From Acidaminococcus fermentans (GTDB lineage: Bacteria > Bacillota > Negativicutes > Acidaminococcales > Acidaminococcaceae), in the NCBI RefSeq assembly GCF_009696675.1, contig NZ_VULN01000002.1, positions 1-64,000 of the forward strand: a stretch of DNA of 64,000 nt, in the 5' to 3' direction. A program made the position numbers and the translations under genes. Under the pieces are notes generated by a model. It was not told where the DNA came from. It did no database searches and was given only the letters and a program-made list of their open reading frames with translations. Positions 60,337 through 64,000 of this stretch are shown here, in pieces (within the stretch, counting starts at the first letter, position 1; each line of letters begins with the position of its first letter).

Positions 60337-61575
60337 CGCCCAATCCCCGTCCACGAACACGGGCACCCGGGTGCCGTCTTTCCGGATCCCGGTGATGGAA
60401 AGATCCGGGCTGCCCACCATGAAGTCCACGTGGATCATGGAATCGTTGAGGCCGGCTTTTTTCTGCTCTTCGTCGCTCATGTCCGCTCCCTTTTCCACAC
60501 AGGTGGGATAGGCATCTCCCAGGGCCAGGTGGCAGGAGGCGTTTTCGTCCAGGAGGGTTTCGTAGAAAACCCTGTCCATAAGGGAAATGGGGGAGTGGTA
60601 GGGAATGAGAGCCACTTCCCCCAGCCGGCAGGCGCCTTCGTCCATTTTCAGCAGGTCTTTCAGGATTTCTTCTCCTTTTTCTGCCGTGGCCTCCACCACT
60701 TTTCCGTTTTTAAAGGACAGCCGGAAATTTTCAATGAGATTGCCGCTGTACACCAGAGGCCGGGTGCTGCACACCACCCCGTCCACCCGATCCGCCTGGG
60801 GAGCGGAATAGACTTCTTCCGTGGGGATGTTGGCGTTGAACAAAAAGCCCCGGCCGGTAGTTTCGGCTCCGCCCTGCCAGATGTGACGGTCCGGCAGGCC
60901 CACGGTGAGATGGGTGCCCAGGCTGTTTCTATATTCCAGGGAAGTGAACTGCTGGGCGGTCAGCCATTCCCGCCGCTGTTTCAGCTCTGCCAGATGCTTG
61001 TCCCAGTCCGCCAGCGGGTCTTCTCCCAGACACCGGGCCGCATCCAGCAGCTGGATCCACAGCCGGTCCCTTCCTTCCTGTTCCGGCAGATCCGGATACA
61101 GCAGGCGGGCCCAAACGGTACTGGGGACGGCGGCCACCAGCCAGTTGGTCTTGGAAGCCATCATCCCGTCGGAATACTCCTTTACCGCCTGGTGGAACGC
61201 CTTCTGCCAGGCCATGATCTTGTTCCGGTCGATGCCCTTCATGGCATAGGGGTCTGCGGAGATCAGGCTCAGGAAGGCCGCTCCCTTCCGGTAGTAGTAC
61301 AGGTTGAATTCGCTGCGCCAGCCCGGGACGGATTCAAACTTGTCCTGGGTTTCATATTCGTACCGGAGCCGGGTGGTGCCGTTGCAGTACCAGTTGAACA
61401 CCACCTGGGAAGCACCGGCCCGATAGGCCTCTTCCGTCAGCAGAGTGGCGAAAGAACTGGCCTCCACCGGGGCGTTGATCACCAGGATCTGGTCCTTCTG
61501 GAGGCAGATTCCTTTCTTCACCAGCACCCGGGCATACAAAGGCAGCTGCCGGGTCAGGGTTTCTTGTATATCCAT
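60334..61575 (-). CDS. M29-family metallo-aminopeptidase (AmpS/PepS/AmpT)
   Basis: A 413-residue cytoplasmic aminopeptidase. Thermophilic M29 metal ligands correspond to Glu in FNANIPTEEVYSAPQADRVDG near residue 250, Glu in ACRLGEVALIPYHS near 316, and His/Asp in MIHVDFMVGSPDL near 375. The N-terminal half is the family's partner domain (NAPVEASSFATLLTEEAYRA). Such enzymes trim peptides, consistent with an amino-acid fermenter. AAAGGAGAG precedes ATG 61575. It is convergent with the ALDH gene. Confidence 0.88.
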   Translation of the reverse strand: MDIQETLTRQLPLYARVLVKKGICLQKDQILVINAPVEASSFATLLTEEAYRAGASQVVFNWYCNGTTRLRYEYETQDKFESVPGWRSEFNLYYYRKGAAFLSLISADPYAMKGIDRNKIMAWQKAFHQAVKEYSDGMMASKTNWLVAAVPSTVWARLLYPDLPEQEGRDRLWIQLLDAARCLGEDPLADWDKHLAELKQRREWLTAQQFTSLEYRNSLGTHLTVGLPDRHIWQGGAETTGRGFLFNANIPTEEVYSAPQADRVDGVVCSTRPLVYSGNLIENFRLSFKNGKVVEATAEKGEEILKDLLKMDEGACRLGEVALIPYHSPISLMDRVFYETLLDENASCHLALGDAYPTCVEKGADMSDEEQKKAGLNDSMIHVDFMVGSPDLSITGIRKDGTRVPVFVDGDWA

Positions 61576-61990
61576 GGAAAATCTCTCCTTTACAGTGTTA
61601 GTATGAATCTATTATAGCGGAAAAACAGGAACAGGCCAATGGAAGGGAGCGGGGCCAACGCCCCTACGGTTTGTACTGGCTCAAAATCAATTTGCTGAAA
61701 TGGATTTCTTTTGGCCGCTGACCGTTGAGAAGGCTGCTGTGCAGGCAGCGCCTCTTTTTATATTTGTACCAAATGATACAAAAACTTTTGATAATGGAAC
61801 AAAGTCAGGAAAAACTCTTAAATTTCCACAAAGTTTATGTTACAAAAATAGATACAGTATAGTATAATGGGTCTATAGTATACCAGCAGGAATTTTTCTG
61901 TTTTTGTTGAAATACTATATTGTTACCGCAATTTTATTTTTCATTGGAATCCGGAAGGCACAGCCTTCCCTGTGCAAAGGTGGTGATACC
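61576..61990 (+). other. 415-bp intergenic region: repeat copy 5 and V-ATPase promoter
   Basis: Contains an inverted heptad block (GGCCGCTGACCGTTGAGA, 61713-61730) followed by a GGCTGCTGTGCAGGCAGC hairpin and T-run (61733-61758). AT-rich sequence and a promoter come next. A hydrophobic in-frame stretch at 61904-61990 (LKYYIVTAILFFIGIR) precedes the first ATPase gene but lies before its ribosome binding site. I regard it as non-coding. Confidence 0.5.
61840..61868 (+). promoter_or_regulatory. Promoter of the V-type ATPase operon
   Basis: -35 TTACAA (61840-61845), a 17-bp spacer and -10 TATAAT (61863-61868). Confidence 0.7.
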
Positions 61991-62302
61991 ATGTCCATGC
62001 TGGAAGACATCAAAAATGCCGAACAGAAGGCGGATGACCTGAAGAAACAGGCCACCCTGGAAGCCCGGAACACCGTACGGGATGCTCAGGCAGAAGCCCA
62101 CAAGGAGGCGGACGCCCTGATTGCGGAAGCCCGGAAACAGGCCGCCGCAGCCATTGCCCAGGCGGAAACCCAGGCCAAACAGGAAGCAGACGCCCTGGTG
62201 GAAGAAAACCGGAAACGGGATGAGGCCCAGGCGGCGGAAGCCCGGAAAAATCTGGATGGGGCAGTCCAGTATATTATGAAGAAGGTCGTGATCGAATGTT
62301 AG
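61991..62302 (+). CDS. V-type ATPase peripheral-stalk subunit (G/H-like, NtpF-type)
   Basis: A 103-residue, almost wholly coiled-coil protein rich in Ala, Glu, Lys and Gln (DDLKKQATLEARNTVRDAQA). That is typical of the G/H peripheral-stalk subunit that starts bacterial V-type ATPase operons and binds subunit E. ATG 61991 is set by AAAGGTGG upstream; the longer frame from 61904 would add a hydrophobic N-terminus unlike the family. It overlaps subunit I by 7 bp. Confidence 0.82.
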   Translation: MSMLEDIKNAEQKADDLKKQATLEARNTVRDAQAEAHKEADALIAEARKQAAAAIAQAETQAKQEADALVEENRKRDEAQAAEARKNLDGAVQYIMKKVVIEC

Positions 62303-64000
62303 TACCCATGCAAAAACTGACCCTCTATGCTCTGAAAGCCGATCGCGATGCCCTGCTCCTGGCCCTCCAGAAGGACGGGAGTGTGATGCTGGAACCGGAA
62401 GCGGGAACCAAGGCCCTGCCCGGATCAGAAAAAGTCAGCGCCCAGCTGGATAAGACCGGCCAGGTGCTCCAGTTCCTGGTCCAGAACGGTGCCAAGAATC
62501 CTCTGTTTCCCCAAAAAGAAGCCATTTCCTATGGAAATTTCCTGAAAGAGACCCAGGAAGGCCGGCAGCTGACGGAGAAACTGGATACTACGGCCAGCAA
62601 GATCGCTTCCCTGGAAAGTGAAGCGGCCGCCCTCCGGACTCAGGCAGAAAGCCTGGATCCCTGGCTGAAACTGGATATTCCCCTGGAGCAGCTGAGCTTT
62701 ACGGAAACCACCCGCTGCCATGTGGGTTTCCTGCCGGAAAAGGAACTGCCGGAATTCCAGAAGGCCATCAGCAGCCTCCTGGCGGATGTGAGCCTCTATG
62801 ACTTGACCCAGGACGGCCAGGCCATGGTGATCCTGGCTTATGAAGACGCTGACAATGAGGTGAAGCATCTCCTGAAGGAACATGATTTCAGCGAGGCGGT
62901 GCTGCCCAAGCGCAGCGGCCTGGCAGCGGATGTCCGGAAGGAACTGCTCCAGGAAGCGGAAGAAAAGGAAAGTCGGATCACCCGGCTGAAAGAGGAAACC
63001 CGGCAAAGCATCCCTCAGAAACAGCAGGTGGAACTGTACTACGACCAGCTGAACGCCGCCCATGACCGTCTCCAGAACGGCGGGGTGGAAACCGTCAGTG
63101 CCTTCAAGGTACAGGGCTGGGTCCGGAAGGACCGGGTCCAGCGGGTGGAAAAAGTGGTCCAGGGCGTCACCGATGCTTACCAGCTGACCTTTGCCGACCC
63201 GGCGGAAGGGGAGATCCCTCCCACGGTGCTGGAAAACGGGAAGCTGGTAGAACCCTACGAAAGCGTAGTGGAATTGTACTCTCTGCCCAAAGCCGGGTCC
63301 ATCGATCCGGACCTGATCATGGCTCCTTTCCATTTCATCTTTTTCGGGATGATGCTTTCGGACGCAGGCTACGGGCTGGTGCTCACGGTGATGCTGTATT
63401 TCGCTCTGAAGAAGTTCCGGCCTACGGGCTTTGCCCGGCAGCTGGCCATGGTGATTTTCTTCGGCAGCATTTCCACCATCCTGTGGGGGGCCATGTTCGG
63501 AGGCTGGTTCGGGCTGGAGTGGAAACCTCTGCTCTTTGTCCCCATGAAGGAACCCCTGAAGATGCTGGCCCTGTGCTTCGGCCTGGGGGCCATCCATCTG
63601 GTGGCCGGCATGCTGGTGAAGGTCTACATGCTCTTCCGGGAGGGAGACATTGTGGGAGCGGTCTGTGACCAGATCAGCTGGCTGATCATGTTCCTGGGCT
63701 TTTTCCTGATGGCTCTGGTTCCGGGGCCTGTGGGCAAATACCTGGCCTGGCTGGGTGCCGGGATCATCATCCTTTTTGGAGGCCGGGAGAAAAAAGGCAT
63801 CGTCAGCCGGCTCCTGGGAGGGCTGCTGACTCTGTACAACATCAGCGGCTATCTCAGCGATCTGTTGAGCTATTCCCGGATCTTTGCCCTGGGACTGGCC
63901 ACCGGGGTCATCGCCATGGTCATCAACACGGTGGCCCAGATGCTCTGGAGTGCAGGACCGGTGGGCATTGTGGCCGCCATCCTGGTGCTTCTGGCCGGTC
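62296..64000 (+). CDS. ntpI: V-type ATP synthase/ATPase subunit I (a), truncated by the window end
   Basis: The 568 codons visible begin MLVPMQKLTLYALKADRDAL, the usual subunit I start. The soluble N-terminal half has coiled coils (residues about 85-120 and 215-255). The membrane domain starts near residue 335 with FHFIFFGMMLSDAGYGLVLT, a signature of subunit a/I, and SDLLSYSRIFALGLATGVIA lies near the end. It forms the ion half-channels for H+ or Na+. It overlaps the preceding gene. The last helices and the following K, E, C, F, A, B and D genes lie beyond the window. Confidence 0.92.
   Translation, partial: MLVPMQKLTLYALKADRDALLLALQKDGSVMLEPEAGTKALPGSEKVSAQLDKTGQVLQFLVQNGAKNPLFPQKEAISYGNFLKETQEGRQLTEKLDTTASKIASLESEAAALRTQAESLDPWLKLDIPLEQLSFTETTRCHVGFLPEKELPEFQKAISSLLADVSLYDLTQDGQAMVILAYEDADNEVKHLLKEHDFSEAVLPKRSGLAADVRKELLQEAEEKESRITRLKEETRQSIPQKQQVELYYDQLNAAHDRLQNGGVETVSAFKVQGWVRKDRVQRVEKVVQGVTDAYQLTFADPAEGEIPPTVLENGKLVEPYESVVELYSLPKAGSIDPDLIMAPFHFIFFGMMLSDAGYGLVLTVMLYFALKKFRPTGFARQLAMVIFFGSISTILWGAMFGGWFGLEWKPLLFVPMKEPLKMLALCFGLGAIHLVAGMLVKVYMLFREGDIVGAVCDQISWLIMFLGFFLMALVPGPVGKYLAWLGAGIIILFGGREKKGIVSRLLGGLLTLYNISGYLSDLLSYSRIFALGLATGVIAMVINTVAQMLWSAGPVGIVAAILVLLAG

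Noticed and set aside
61904-61990. Hydrophobic N-terminal extension of the V-ATPase stalk subunit
   Set aside because: It lies before a good ribosome binding site (AAAGGTGG), and stalk subunits of this type have no membrane segment.

Overview
ORGANISM. The window looks like a chromosome segment of a GC-rich, anaerobic, outer-membrane-bearing Firmicute (class Negativicutes), most likely an Acidaminococcus-like member of the Acidaminococcaceae. This is inferred from gene content, not from a search. Firmicute traits are T-box leaders, CvfB, an LCP-family protein, YqeK and a SpoVB-type flippase. Outer-membrane traits are a YadA-type trimeric autotransporter whose beta-barrel anchor is followed by a coiled-coil tail, and an ArnT-like glycosyltransferase. 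A giant 2-hydroxyacyl-CoA-dehydratase-type activase and a V-type ATPase fit an amino-acid fermenter.

LAYOUT. 1-4.7 kb: the end of an IS3-type element abuts nagA, which is divergent from a MurNAc operon (murQ-murP-mupG). 4.7-10.3 kb: ychF, a PHP phosphatase, then the conserved nadD-yqeK-LCP-rsfS-cvfB block. 10.45 kb: tRNA-Ala(GGC), the attachment site of a 9.9-kb integrative mobilizable element (10478-20415) flanked by 53-bp repeats. It carries an XRE repressor, an Xis-like protein, a broken or split tyrosine integrase, a RepA_N/DnaD initiator, a probable oriT, MobC, an HUH relaxase, a MobB-like protein, an MmeI-like restriction-modification enzyme and a metallophosphoesterase. 20.8-24.3 kb: an AbrB-family membrane protein, a frameshifted LysR gene and an exported WG-repeat protein. 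24.4-38.2 kb: branched-chain amino-acid synthesis in three T-box operons: leuCDB (+), ilvCBN (-) and a second ilvB-ilvN pair with a DUF815 ATPase (+). A two-component system lies among them. 38.3-50.8 kb: ogt, a GT39 glycosyltransferase, the YadA-like adhesin, a MetE-like methyltransferase, a 1,428-residue activase fusion, an exported Ntn hydrolase and a flippase. 50.9-55.1 kb: an aminotransferase / class V PLP enzyme / RidA operon divergent from a LysR gene. 55.1-61.6 kb: an M23 peptidase, PadR with an esterase and a LigB dioxygenase, an aldehyde dehydrogenase and an M29 aminopeptidase. 61.9-64 kb: the start of a V-type ATPase operon (H-like subunit and subunit I, cut by the window end).

HOW IT FITS TOGETHER. 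The chromosomal part is mostly housekeeping, peptidoglycan-sugar salvage and Val/Leu/Ile synthesis. Accessory content sits in the tRNA-Ala element. The most useful leads are: the element and the AT-rich block inside its restriction enzyme; the two AHAS large subunits that differ (W versus L) at residue 479; a dispersed intergenic repeat made of GTCA-type heptads plus a GCTGYTGC hairpin; the 1,428-residue activase; and the adhesin with no signal peptide. No CRISPR array, rRNA or complete prophage was seen.
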